A stretch of 64,000 bases of DNA. Source: Gymnothorax reevesii. Lineage: Eukaryota; Chordata; Actinopteri; Anguilliformes; Muraenidae. The notes beneath the pieces are model-generated. The model made no database searches. It was given only the letters and a program-made list of their open reading frames with translations, and was not told the origin of the DNA. The translations under genes were made by a program, and so were the position numbers. Positions 47,391 to 57,680 of this stretch are shown in pieces; positions within the stretch are counted from its first letter, which is position 1, and the number at the start of each line of letters is the position of its first letter. The DNA is taken from assembly GCA_029721435.1 (NCBI GenBank), contig CM056573.1, forward strand, positions 1,926,501 to 1,990,500, written 5' to 3'.

Positions 47391-49222
47391 GATGATGTGT
47401 GATGCTGGGGGCGTGTTTGGGGGGATGATGTGTGATGCTGGGGGCGTGTTTGGGGGGATGATGTGTGATGCTGGGGGCGTGTTTTGGGGGGATGATGTGT
47501 GATGCTGGGGGCGTGTTGGGGGGATGATGTGTGATGATGGGGGCGTGTTTGGGTGGGATGATAAGTGATGCTGGATGCATGTTTAGGGGGGATGATGTGT
47601 GATGCTGGGGGCGAGTTGGGGGGATGACGTGTGATACTGGGGGTGTGTTTGGGGGGGATGACGTGTGATACTGGGGGTGTGTTTGGGGGGGATGACGTGT
47701 GATACTGGGGGCGTGTTTGGGGGTGATGATGTGTGATGCTGGGGGCGAGTTTGGGGGGGATGATGTGTGATGCTGGGGGCGAGTTGGGGGGATGACGTAT
47801 GATGCTGGGGGCGTGTTTTGGGGGAATGATTTGTGATGCTGGGGGAGTGTTTGGGGGGATGATGTGTGATCCTGGTGGCGTGTTTGGGGGGATGATGTGT
47901 GATGCTGGGGTGTATTTCAGGGGGATGATGTGTGATGCTGGGGGCATGTTTGGGGGGATGATGTGTGATGCTGGGGGCATGTTTGGGGGGATGATGTGTG
48001 ATGCTGGGGCAATGTTTGGGGGGATGATGTGTGATACTGGGGGCGTGTTTGTGGGGGATGATGTGTGATGCTGGGTGCGTGTTTGGGGGGGATGATATGT
48101 GATACTGGGAGCGTGTTTTGGGGGGATGATGTGTGATACTGGGTGCGTGTTGGGGGGATGATGTGTGATACTGGGGGCGTGTTGGGGGGATGATGTGTGA
48201 TGATGTGGGCGTGTTTGGGGGATGATGTGTGATACTGGGGGTGTGTTTGTGGGGGATGATGTGTGATGCTGGGTGCGTGTTTGGGGGGGATGATATGTGA
48301 TACTGGGAGCGTGTTTTGGGGGGATGATGTGTGATACTGGGGGCGTGTTTGGGGGGATGATGTGTGATGCTAGGGGCGTGTTGGGGGGATGATGTGTGAT
48401 GATGTGGGCGTGTTTGGGGATGATGTGTGATACTGGGGCGTGTTTGTGGGGGATGATGTGTGATGCTGGGGGCGTGTTTGGGGGGGATGATGTGTGATGC
48501 TGGGTGCGTGTTGGGGGGATGATGTGTGATACTGGTGGCGTGTTCGGGGGGGATGATGTGTGATGCTGGGTGCATGTTTGGAGGGATAATGTGTGATACT
48601 GGGGGCGTGTTTAGGGGGATGATGTGTGATGCTGGGGGCGAGTTGGAGGGATGACGTGTGATACTGGGGGTGTGTTTGGGGGGATGATGTGTGATGCTGG
48701 GGGCATGTTTGGGGGGATTTTGTGTCTTGCTGGGGGCGTGTTTCGGGGGGATGATGTGTGATGCTGGGGTCGTGTTTGGGGGGATGATGTGTGATGCTGG
48801 GGTCGTGTTTGGGGGGGATGATGTTTGATGCTGGGGTTGTGTTTGGGGGGATGATGTGTGATGCTGGGGGTGTGTTTGGGGGGATGATGTGTGATGCTGG
48901 GGCCGTGTTTGGGGGGATGATGTGTGATGCTCGGGCCATGTTTGGGGGGATGATATGTGATGCCGGGGGCGTGTTTGGGGGGGATGGTGTGTGATGTTGG
49001 GGGCGTGTTCGGGGGATGATGTGTGATACTGGGGGCGTGTTTGGGGGGATGATGTGTGACGCTGGGGGCGTGTTTGGGGGGAAGATGTGTAATGCTGGGG
49101 GAGTGTTTGGGGGGGATGATGTGTGACACTGGGGGCGTGTTTGGGGGGATGATGTGTGATGTTGGGGGCGTGTTTGGGGGGATGATGTGTGATGCTGGGG
49201 GCGTGTTTGAGGGGATGATGTG
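47391..49222. repeat. ~33-bp G-rich minisatellite, ~55 units
   Basis: The unit consists of GGGGGG, then ATGATGTGTGATGC, then TGGGGGCGTGTTT, mostly 32-34 bp. Each unit carries two runs of four or more G on the + strand. Because 33 is a multiple of three, one - strand frame stays open for 568 codons of Pro-His-Ser-Ile repeats. It has no credible start, splice site or domain, so it is not called a gene. Local unit variants (for example TGATACTGG, GACGTGTGATAC) cluster, showing block amplification. Confidence 0.97.
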
Positions 49223-49310
49223 TTTGTGTGGTGATGGAGTCTCCTCTGGAGGAGCATCTTATTAACTCCAGTCTGACCCCCTGCCTCACTGTCCATTTCT
49301 GTCTCAGATC

Positions 49311-49490
49311 TCACCTTGTCTCTGGTGACTTCATCTTAAAGAACACAGTCCACCCAGCACCTCATCTCTGGCAACTGCATCTTCAGGACCAGCAGATCAT
49401 CTCTTTTGACCGCATCTTTAGGAGCTCACACTACCAGCACCTTGTCTCTGGTGACTGGATCTTCAGGAAAACACACGTCACGACCTCGCC
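49311..49490. repeat. short degenerate tandem repeat
   Basis: Four copies of a CACCTTGTCTCTGGTGACT / GCATCTTCAGGA module start near 49312, 49358, 49397 and 49438, with uneven spacing of 40-50 bases. It lies directly downstream of the large minisatellite. Not coding. Confidence 0.5.
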
Positions 49491-49895
49491 TCTGTGGACC
49501 GTGCTGAACAAGGCTGGGGGTTATGACAGCTCCCAGTACGACTGTGTATAAAACAACTAAATATAAATAATCAGGCAGAAATGTTAGCATTAAAAGGGCC
49601 TGCATGGAAAGGGAATTCGCTAAGCAGGCTGATTTACAGTCGTAAAGCATGAGTTCCTTCGGCTTTCAGCTAATCTAAATATAGCCCTCTTCCCCATACA
49701 CTGCAGTTAAAGTAACAGAAATTATAAGGAAAGAGCAAAATGCATCTGCATAGACCTGCAGTGGCTGACCGCAGTAATGAAGGACCACAGGATGTACTAA
49801 CGTCCTAGGTGAGATTAATTAACATTTTCTGCTTTATTTGATCAAACAGCATCACATAAAAGTACAGACAGATCTCTCACCCTCTCTCTCCCCAG

Positions 49896-49954
49896 TTGGA
49901 GTGACCTTTAACCTTTGGACGTGCTGGAGAAGAGGACGGATTCAATAATAGATG
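49896..49954 (+). other. candidate non-coding or UTR exon
   Basis: A very strong acceptor (GATCTCTCACCCTCTCTCTCCCCAG) ends at 49895 and a good donor (GATG then GTATGT) begins at 49955. All three frames hold a stop within the 59 bases. If it is an exon it belongs to an untranslated region or a non-coding RNA, or it is a coding 3' end (stop in frame 3). No expression evidence is available here. Confidence 0.2.
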
Positions 49955-50406
49955 GTATGTAATTCTTTCTTTTCAACAAAGCAACTATTGCTAGCTGTCG
50001 CATGTGTTCATCTATGTACACTTAGCTTGATATAAAGCAGTGCTATTTATTGCTCTATTCAGAGTAAATGTACTATAGAGTTCCTCTGGAAGCAGGTGAG
50101 GTCAAACCTCGCATTCGCTATTTTTCATTTAGCTTAGATAAAAAAAAACAAACACTTGAATGTGATGTGCTCGTAATTCTGACTTCACCAGAGGGAAGAA
50201 GGATCTTTCGATGAGCACTTGAAGGCAGCGCATTAAAATGCTCATAAGCGTTGAGTCACATTAAAAACAGAAAACAGTCGGCAGTGCGGCTCTCAAACAC
50301 AACAATTTTTTGATTGCAGGGTCATATTGATTTAATAAAGCTGTAATAATGGTTGTATCTGTTGAGAATCACCAGTCACTGGATCTTGTGTTAGAAGTGC
50401 AGTGTG

Positions 50407-50530
50407 AGGCTGTGCTGTTAATAATGTTAATAATGCACAGCCCATTTTAAATTTAGAAAAGATCTCAGAGGCTGAAGTAGCAAATATCATCAGAGCTCTA
50501 GAATGCTCCAAAGCCAAGGATGTGTGCGAG
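50407..50530 (+). pseudogene. small LINE reverse-transcriptase-upstream fragment
   Basis: A short open stretch reads KISEAEVANIIRALECSKAK. This is the pattern just before the catalytic domain of L2/Rex-type LINE reverse transcriptases. It is followed by an A-run at 50538-50546. It belongs to a different element from the one beginning just downstream. Confidence 0.35.
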
Positions 50531-50546
50531 ATAGACAAAAAAAAAA

Positions 50547-50843
50547 TTTACAATCTATGTTGCGGAATTATCTGAAAATCTTAGGAGCAGATCCTCAACG
50601 GTAGTGTTCTCTGGGATTCTACCGGTACCACCTGCAAGCAGAGGAAAGCAGAATTTTATCTGGAGGTTTAACACGTGGCTACGAACCTGGTGTAGGAAAG
50701 AGGGGTACAGGATTATGGGGCACTGGAACTTTTTCTGGGACAGGGGTGACCTGCTCAAGCCTGACAGGCTGCACCTGAACCGGAGGGGTACCTTTGCACT
50801 GGGCCAGCGTATGTTGAGGGTAGCGCAGGATTATTTAAACTAG
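50547..50843 (+). pseudogene. LINE ORF1-type esterase C-terminal block
   Basis: The frame reads VVFSGILPVP..., then NTWLRTWCRKEGYRIMGHW, then DLLKPDRLHLNRRGTFALG, ending at TAG 50841-50843. The last block has the D-x-x-H pair (DRLH) that supplies two catalytic residues of SGNH/GDSL-type esterases, as found in ORF1 of CR1 LINEs. The N-terminal serine block is missing (5' truncation). It lies just before the endonuclease of the same element. Confidence 0.55.
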
Positions 50844-50866
50844 GGACTTGGGGGGCAGGGAGGTTA

Positions 50867-51186
50867 GTGAGTGTTACACATAGGGAAATGCAGACTGCCC
50901 CGATGGAAGCTGAAGGTGTTACATGCACTATTGACGATATATTTCTTAAGCAACAAAGCGTAGTGAGGGGCTTGGAGCAGCGGGCACATGGGAAATCGAA
51001 GGTGAGGAGTGTTTGTGATAACCTAAAATGTTTTTATCAAAATGCAAGAAGCATTGAAAATACATTTCCAGACCTTGAGGCCGTAATGTGTAATACTGGG
51101 GGCGTTATGATTAGTGAAGGCTACGACATAGTTGGGATTACAGAGACATGGCTTAGTGAAGAGGATGGAGATGAATATAATATAGA
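50867..51186 (+). pseudogene. LINE endonuclease N-terminal fragment
   Basis: It contains NLKCFYQNARSIENTF, then GYDIVGITETWLSEEDGDEY, the start of an APE-type endonuclease. The asparagine of 'QNARS' and the acidic 'TETWL' are active-site positions in the family. The frame is cut at 51187 by the LTR-like insertion. The apparent continuation to 51250 is LTR sequence. Confidence 0.65.
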
Positions 51187-52238
51187 TGATACGGGACCAG
51201 TTAGACACCAAATGCGAGGATGGAGGGAAAAGGCTTTATTGAAAAACTAAAGAAAATCAGGTACGAGGGCCAACAAAACACTTCACCCAAAGGGCTGCCA
51301 AGAAACAAACTAAAGAGAGCTACACAGAGCTATAAACAAAAGGATCAAAAACGATGAAAACAAAGGCCACTGGAAACTCCAGGCAGAAAATTCATTAACA
51401 GAAAAGAATAAGGCTTCAAGATTTTCAGAATGACAAAAAAACACAAAGGCTAGGAATGCAAAATAATAACACTGTGAATCACGCTGGCTACTAACAACTA
51501 TGGACATGAACTTGATAGACCAAGAACTGGGAACAAACTTGCAAACATGAACAAGGACTTGAGACACTGTCTGCCAGCCAACTTCCACCGCATCCAGATA
51601 AAGGGTAAGAAATCAAGACATGAGGGGCAACACCTGGAGAAGCAGAAACAAGAGGCATGGCAAGATCACGAGACAAGGACAGAGATTGGATAACAAGACT
51701 TGCTCATTAAGAGAATGAGCGGCTCAGCTTAAGTACCAATTAAGTATGCAGTTTGAAAGCAGCATGAATGTTCAGAACAGAAAAGCACAGCAAGACTTGA
51801 AATAGTAAAGCAGGAATCATGACAATAAACTCCCTGTCAAAATTAGTAATATTAGTAATGTGCCTATCTAAGAATTACACCAACCCAGTGAGTGTTATTA
51901 AATGTTAGTAACTTAAAAACAGTTAATTGCCAATTAAGCTTAGACAGCCCCGAATCAGCACAGCACAGAAGGAAGAGGGAAATACCGAAGCCAACCAGAG
52001 CTCTGAAATGTGCAACAACGAAGGCACGGGGCGGAACGCAGACAAGCGGTGGAGTGGCTGGGCAGACCTGGCAAAAACAAAAACATGGAAAGTAAAAACA
52101 TGCACAATAAACATGAATAATGAAATGATTGATCCAGATACAAGAAATTGTTAAAACTGTGACATGAACTATGGAACATGAAACTGTTAAAACCATAAAT
52201 GCTGTCCTGGCCAAAGACCAGGACCCCAGAACACAACA
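51187..52238 (-). mobile_element. solo LTR-like element, copy 1 (TSD ATAGA)
   Basis: It begins TGATACGGG and ends ACACAACA, so TG...CA. It is flanked by ATAGA at 51182-51186 and 52239-52243. Removing it rejoins the LINE endonuclease. A 5-bp duplication with TG/CA ends is the mark of LTR retroelements. Read on the - strand it starts TGTTGTGTTCTGGGG. It shares over 90% of its right half with 62027-62641 by eye. No internal retroviral genes are present, so it is a solo LTR. The long - strand frame within it (51864-52394) is not a gene. Confidence 0.7.
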
Positions 52239-52243
52239 ATAGA

Positions 52244-52488
52244 AGGTTCTCAGGTCTTTAGGAAGGAGGAGGTGTAGCACTCTATGTGAACGAAAACATA
52301 AATGTGCAGGAAATTCCTGAAATTGAACATTTCTTGCCTTCAGCGAAGATATCTGGGTCAGGCTCATTGGCAAACACGGGACAGGTTTAAACATAGGTGT
52401 ATGCTATCGACCACCAGCTTGGACATTACAGTCAATGAAATGCTCTTTAAGAGGATTATGCAAGCTTGTAGAGGAGGAGAGACTATTA
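52244..52488 (+). pseudogene. LINE endonuclease middle fragment
   Basis: After a frameshift it reads GGGVALYVNENINVQEIPEI and then GVCYRPPAW, the central strands of the APE-type endonuclease. It is cut at a TA (52487-52488) by the Tc1 element. Confidence 0.6.
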
Positions 52489-54096
52489 CAAACCCAAAAC
52501 GAGTGAAGTTGGCACGTTATGTAAATCGTAGATAAAAAAAGAATACAATGATTTGCAAATCCTTTTCAACTTATATTCAATTGAATACACTGCAAAGACA
52601 AGATGTTTAATGTTCAAACTGAGAAACTTTATTATTTTTTTTGCAAATAATCATTAACTTAGAATTTAAAGGCAGCAACACATTGCAAAAAAGTTGGCAC
52701 AGGGGCCTTTTTACCACTGTGTTACATCGCCTTTCCTTTTAACGACACTCAGTAAACGTTTGGGAACTGAGGAGACCAATTTTTGAAGCTTTTCAGGAGG
52801 AACTCTTTCCCATTCTTGCGTGATGTACAGCTTAAGTTGTTCAACAGTCCGGGGTCTCCGTTGTCGTATTTTACGCTTCATAATGCGCCACACATTTTCA
52901 ATGAGAGACAGGTCTGGACTACAGGCAGGCCAGTCTAGTACCCGCACTCTTTTACTATGGAGCCATGCTGTTGTAACACGTGCAGAATGTGGCTTGGCAT
53001 TGTCTTGCTGAAATAAGCAGGGGCGTCCATGAAAAAGACGTTGCTTGGATGGCAATATATGTTGCTCCAAATCCTGTATGTACCTTTCAGCATTAATGGT
53101 GCCTTCACATATGTGTAAGTTACCCATGCCTTGAGCACTAATACACCCCCATACCATCACAGATGCTGGCTTTTGAACTTTGCGCCGATAACAGTCCGGA
53201 TGGTTCTTTTCCTCTTTGGTCCAGAGGACACGACGTCCACAGTTTCCAAAAACAATTTGAAATGTGGACTCGTCAGACCACAGAACACTTTTCCTCTTTG
53301 CATCAGTCCATCTTAGATGACCTTGGGCCCAGCGAAGCTGTTGGCGTTTCTGGGTGCTGTTGATAAATAGCTTTCGCTTTGCATTGTAGAGTTTTAACTT
53401 GCATTTGCAGATGTAGCGACGAACTGTAGTTACTGACAATGGTTTTCTGAAGTGTTCCTGAGCCCATGTGGTGATGTCCTTTACACTCTGATGTCGATTT
53501 TTGATGCAGTACCGCCTGAGGGATCGAAGGTCACGGGCATTCAATGTTGGTTTTCTGCCTTTTCGCTTACGTGCAGTGATTTCTCCAGATTCTCTGAACC
53601 TTTCGACGATATTACGGACCGTAGGTGACGAAATCCCTAAATTTCTTGCAATAGCTCGTTGAGGAATGTTGTTTTTAAACTGTTCGACAATCAGCTCACG
53701 CATTTGTTCTGTAAGTGGTGACCCTCGCCCCATCCTTGTTTGTGAATGACTGAGCATTTCAGGGAAGCTGCTTATATTCCCAATCATGGCACCCACCTAT
53801 TCCCAATTAGCCCGTTCACCTGTGGGATGTTCCAAATAAGTGTTTGATGAGCATTCCTCAACTCTCTCAGTCTTTTTTGCCACTTGTGCCAGCTTTTTTG
53901 AAACATGTTGCAGGCATCAAATTCCAAATGAGCTAATATTTGCAAAAAATTACAAAGTTTACCTGTTCGAACATTAAGTACCTTGTCTTTGCAGTGTATT
54001 CAATTGAATATAGGTTGAAAAGGATTTGCAAATCATTGTATTCTGTTTTTAGTTACGATTTACACAACGTGCCAACTTCACTGGTTTTGGGTTTTG
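52489..54096 (-). mobile_element. complete Tc1 transposon with IR/DR ends
   Basis: 1608 bp flanked by TA on both sides (52487-52488, 54097-54098). The ends are inverted copies beginning CAAACCC (left) and CAAAACCC (right complement), with similarity extending about 200 bases. Each end carries two direct repeats with core AAGTTGGCAC. The left pair is at 52506 and 52691; the right complements are at 54069 and 53886 (inner one AAGCTGGCAC). Spacing is 185 and 183 bases. This IR/DR plan is that of Sleeping Beauty-like Tc1 elements. It encloses an uninterrupted transposase on the - strand and sits inside the LINE endonuclease. Confidence 0.9.
52711..53796 (-). CDS. Tc1-type DD34E transposase, full length
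   Basis: This enzyme cuts and joins the transposon ends in the nucleus. The 361-codon frame is unbroken; Tc1 transposases are usually about 340 residues. An internal start at Met15 (MLSHSQTRMG) or Met22 (MGRGSPLTEQ) may be the true one. It has two helix-turn-helix DNA-binding regions: residues about 27-70, then after a basic AT-hook-like KRKGRKP (78-83) a second at about 87-135. The catalytic triad is D175 (WSDES), D265 (FQQDNAKPHS) and E300 (LIENVW), with 34 residues between the last two. The usual 'SPDLNPIENLW' is here SPDLSLIENVW. The C-terminal helix ends VTQW. No stop or frameshift is seen. Confidence 0.93.
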   Translation of the reverse strand: MGAMIGNISSFPEMLSHSQTRMGRGSPLTEQMRELIVEQFKNNIPQRAIARNLGISSPTVRNIVERFRESGEITARKRKGRKPTLNARDLRSLRRYCIKNRHQSVKDITTWAQEHFRKPLSVTTVRRYICKCKLKLYNAKRKLFINSTQKRQQLRWAQGHLRWTDAKRKSVLWSDESTFQIVFGNCGRRVLWTKEEKNHPDCYRRKVQKPASVMVWGCISAQGMGNLHICEGTINAERYIQDLEQHILPSKQRLFHGRPCLFQQDNAKPHSARVTTAWLHSKRVRVLDWPACSPDLSLIENVWRIMKRKIRQRRPRTVEQLKLYITQEWERVPPEKLQKLVSSVPKRLLSVVKRKGDVTQW

Positions 54097-54422
54097 TATT
54101 ATGGGAGACTTAAATGATCCTTGCATCGATTGGGAAATGGTGAAAGGACAGGGTAGGGGGAAGGAAGAATTTCTAGATATTATAAATGATAATTCTTTGG
54201 TGCAGTATGTTAATAAACATACAAGAGAGAAGAATAAAAAGAATAAAGAATAAAAATGGATTGCTGCTATATGATAACAAGGATATTGCGGATCGCTTAA
54301 ACAGTTACTTCGTTGAGAATTTTATCTCAGAGCGGGTCTTTATTCGGCCAGAGGGCATGTTAAATGCTCAAGATTATTTTGCGGAAATTGAGGTTAGAGA
54401 TAACGAAGTACAAAAGCATTAG
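54097..54422 (+). pseudogene. LINE endonuclease end joined to RT leader by deletion
   Basis: It reads IMGDLNDPCIDWEMVKG, with the G-D-x-N motif of the endonuclease core, to about 54230. After an A/G-rich stretch it jumps to YDNKDIADRLNSYFVENF, the segment before the reverse transcriptase. The rest of the endonuclease is missing, so there is an internal deletion near 54235. Confidence 0.6.
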
Positions 54423-55088
54423 ACAAGTTGCATAAACTAAAGGCAGATAAGGTGGCGGGTCTTGATGGCATATACCCTAGAGTGCTCAGGGAAGCTAGTG
54501 AGATCATCTTTAAGCCGCTATCTGCCATCTTCAAACGGTCTTTCGAAACTGGAAAAATACCAAATAATTGGAAACAGGGCAATATAATACCAATATATAA
54601 GAAAGGGGACCGTACTGAGCCAGGATACTACAGGCCAGTCAGTTTAACTTGCATTGCGTGCAATGCAATATTGGAATCTATCTTAAAAGATGAGCTGGAC
54701 TTATTTCTTGAACGTAACAATATCTTGAGGGATAGCCAACATGGTTTCCGGAAGGGAAGGTCACGCCTGACAAACCTTCTGGAATTTTTTGAAGAGGCCA
54801 CTAGGACTTATGCCCAGAGCAGGGCTTATGACATCATATACTTTGATTTTCAGAAAGCATTTGCAACAGTACCACATAAGAGACTGATTTTTAAAATGAG
54901 CCCCATTGGAGTTACAGGAGGTATTCTGGAGTGGATTCAAAACTGGTTACAGTACAGAACACAAAGAGTGGTGGTCAGTGGTATCTCATCTGAGCTGGGT
55001 ATGGTGGGGAGTGGCGTCCCCCAGGGATCGGTGTTGGGACCCCTGCTGTTCCTCATTTACATTAATGACCTTGATAGGAATATTGTTA
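54423..55088 (+). pseudogene. LINE reverse transcriptase N-terminal half
   Basis: The frame holds [17 protein letters not shown], then [20 protein letters not shown], then [41 protein letters not shown], in the order of RT motifs 0 to 5. 'FDFQKAF' carries the first catalytic aspartate. The frame is interrupted at TA 55087-55088, just before the FADD catalytic motif, by the 55089-56928 insertion. Confidence 0.8.
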
Positions 55089-56928
55089 TGATTCTGTCAT
55101 GTTCTGCTCATGTTTTGTCTTAGTCTAGTTCCATGCCATGTTTTTGTTATTACCATGTTTTGTATCTCTGCCAGTATCCACATTACTGTTATCCCTCCGG
55201 TCCATGTTTTTGCTCTTGCCCTGCATTGCACTTTGTCTCCCCGTCTGGTCTTGTGTTGAGCTACAGCTCTTTCCCCAAGTACCGCGTGTCGCATGTTTAG
55301 GTGATTTCATGGTTTCTGGGTTTCTAAACATTCCTTCTATCTGGTTTACTTCCTTCCCCTTGCTTCTCTATATTATACACCAATACTAACAGTTTGTTGT
55401 TTTTGTCAAAGTTAATAACTTAGACTAACATCGGACCTAATAATAACTTACTAACGAGCACTAGGGATTGTATAGCTGCACCTTACTAATTGATTTACAC
55501 GCTCTCAGCACTCGCCCTGTTCTAGTCTTCGCCTCTTGCCTTCACTTAATCTTCTTTGCTGCGTTTCAGCGGATCCTCCGCACCTGCTCAACTCTGGTGT
55601 TCCTCATTATCTGAACATGTGAGAAATCCCTAACCGGAGCTGTATGTTTTGTCAATAGGCTGTCTCGTGAACCCTGTCCGCGTTTTGGCTTTTGCGTATT
55701 TCATGCGATTAGGTTCTTCCTCGTGTTTGGTCCTTTGTAATTAGTCTGATTCTTCACACCTGATTCCAGTATAGCATGTAACCTCCTGTGTGTATTTTAG
55801 CAGGCTTCTCACAGCAGTTTCTCTTGGTTTGCCTGTGCCACGCTTGTTTTCACCTCGTATTCTTTGTGATTCTTTTCTAACTGAACCGTCCCTGATTTTC
55901 GATTTTTGGCTCTGATTTGGAATTCTGTCTGCATCTGTTTCTCGAACCCTTTTTCTGCCTGACTATGAGTACTGTGATTGCTGCCCTGGTTTAGGACTCG
56001 GATTCTGCCCTACTGGATTGTGATTTTTGCATTGTGAACTGCAAAATGTGCACTTTTGTCCCAGGTCACAATGCCACAGATGTCACAAGTCATGAGGGAG
56101 CATGCCATTGGCATGTTGAATGCTGGGATATCTGTGACAGCCGTGTCAACACACTTGAATGTGCATCATTCCACCATCAGCCGGTTGAGAAGTCGATTCA
56201 GAGAGACTGGCAGCACTGTGAATCATCCACATGCCCCATGACCATCTGTGACCGCGCCCACACAGGATCGGCATATGCGCGTCCAGCACCTCCATGATCG
56301 GCTACGACCAGCCACCAGGACAGCTGACGAGACCGTCGAACTGCACAACAGCCGGATATCAGCTCAGACTATCTGAAACCGTCTGAGGGAGGCAGACCTC
56401 CGAGCCTGCCGACCGTACCGAGGTCTCGACCTGACCGCTGTCCATCATTGCTACAGACTCGACTGGGCCAAACGTAACCTTCACTGGACGCTTGCACGGT
56501 GGAGGACGGTGTTATTCAGCGATTCAATTGCATTTTCAACTGTACCGCGGTGATGGCAGACAATGCGCATGGCGACATGTGGGCGAGCGTTATGCTGATG
56601 CCAGCTCCAAGTTGCACTGCTGGAGGAATGGGACAACATTACACAGGGCACTATTGACAACCTCGTGAACTCCATGCGCCGGAGTTGTACCGCTTTACGT
56701 GATGCCGATGGTGGACACACTCGTTACTGACTGCTATGAACTCTGCCTGCTGACCCCTGTTGGGTTCAGGCTGTGAGACTCATGAATTGTTCACAGTAAA
56801 TTGTTAGTCATGTTTCTGCTGCTTGAATAGGCAAGAATAAAATAATCATCATTTTGTTGAAATATTTCCAGATTGATAAAAAATAATTCGAAAAAAATCA
56901 CTTTGCGCATTTATATTTTTGTTCAGTG
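55089..56928. mobile_element. composite insertion in the RT: LTR-like plus Tc1 relic
   Basis: TA at 55087-55088 and at 56929-56930 flank it, and removing it restores the RT frame across the FADD motif. The right part (about 56036-56928) is a Tc1 relic whose right end reads TTATATTTTTGTTCAGTG. The left part (55089-56033) is unrelated to a Tc1 end. It resembles 63560-63700 (shared TTTCATGGTTTCTGGGTTTC-like and ACTAACAGTTTGTTGTT words). The Tc1 left end is missing, so a later insertion or rearrangement replaced it. Confidence 0.6.
56056..56730 (+). pseudogene. Tc1-like transposase relic (second Tc1 family)
   Basis: It starts MPQMSQVMREHAIGMLNAGI, then a helix-turn-helix (LNVHHSTISRLRSRFRETGS). 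In other frames come ISAQTI and NRLREADLRACRPYRGLDL. The catalytic aspartate region is broken (VLFSDS then a jump to the GRQCAWRHVGERYADA part). Most of the DDE core is deleted. It is a different, older Tc1 family from the element at 52489-54096. Confidence 0.7.
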
Positions 56929-57680
56929 TAAATTTGCAGATGATACTAAATTGGTTAGGTTTGGCAAATAGTTTAGAGTCCACTAAAGTGATTCAGGATG
57001 ATTTAGATAGAATCCAGAATTGGGCAGAAATGTGGCGAATGAAATTTAATTTTGCGAAATGTAAAGTTGTACATGTAGGTAATAAAAACATTAGACGGGA
57101 TTACTTCATGGGAGGTTTAAAACTGGAATGTGCTGCACACAAGAAAGATCTGGGAGTGATTGTTGACCAAACCCTCACAGGCTCTAGCCATTGTGCCGTA
57201 GCAGTTAAAAAAGCCAATCGGATGCTGGGATACATTGAGTAAAAAAGTAGTGAGTACAGATCTAAGGAGGTGATGCTTCTTTTGTTCAACACATTCATCA
57301 GACCACATCTGGAGTATTGTGTACAGTTCTGGGAACCATACTTTAAGAGAGATATAGAGGCTCTAGAGAAAAATCAGAGAAGAGCCACTAAGCTAATTCC
57401 AGGTATAAAAGATGAAAGCTATGAGAAGGGGCTGAAGATCCTTAATCTCTTTAGTCTTAGGAAAAGGAGGCTTAGGGGTGATCTGATTGAGGTCTTTAAA
57501 TATGTTAAAGGGATTAACAAAGTGAATTATGTAGGATTCCTTCAACCAAGTGTTAATAGAACTCGGGGTCACAAATGGAAGCTGACCAAAGGTAAATTTA
57601 GCACTGATATTCAGAAATATTTCCTTACCCAAAGTCCATTACCATTACCATCAGATACCATTGAGTCATTTAGTATCTGA
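56929..57680 (+). pseudogene. LINE reverse transcriptase C-terminal half
   Basis: It opens with FADDT, the catalytic RT motif, then after a frameshift LDRIQNWAEMWRMKFNFAKC and KKDLGVIVD, the thumb region. A stop at 57239-57241 separates this from LEYCVQFWEPYFKRDIEALE and GDLIEVFKYVKGI, the conserved C-terminal end of CR1-like RTs, which stops at 57678-57680. The short 3' tail follows. Confidence 0.8.

Noticed and set aside
47583..49289. 568-codon - strand open frame rich in Pro, His and Ser
   Set aside because: It is the translation of a ~33-bp minisatellite whose period is a multiple of three. There is no splice context, domain or non-repeat coding sequence.
51864..52394. 176-codon - strand open frame
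   Set aside because: It lies mostly in the solo LTR, shares its sequence with the copy at 62333-62644, and runs over the insertion boundary into the LINE.
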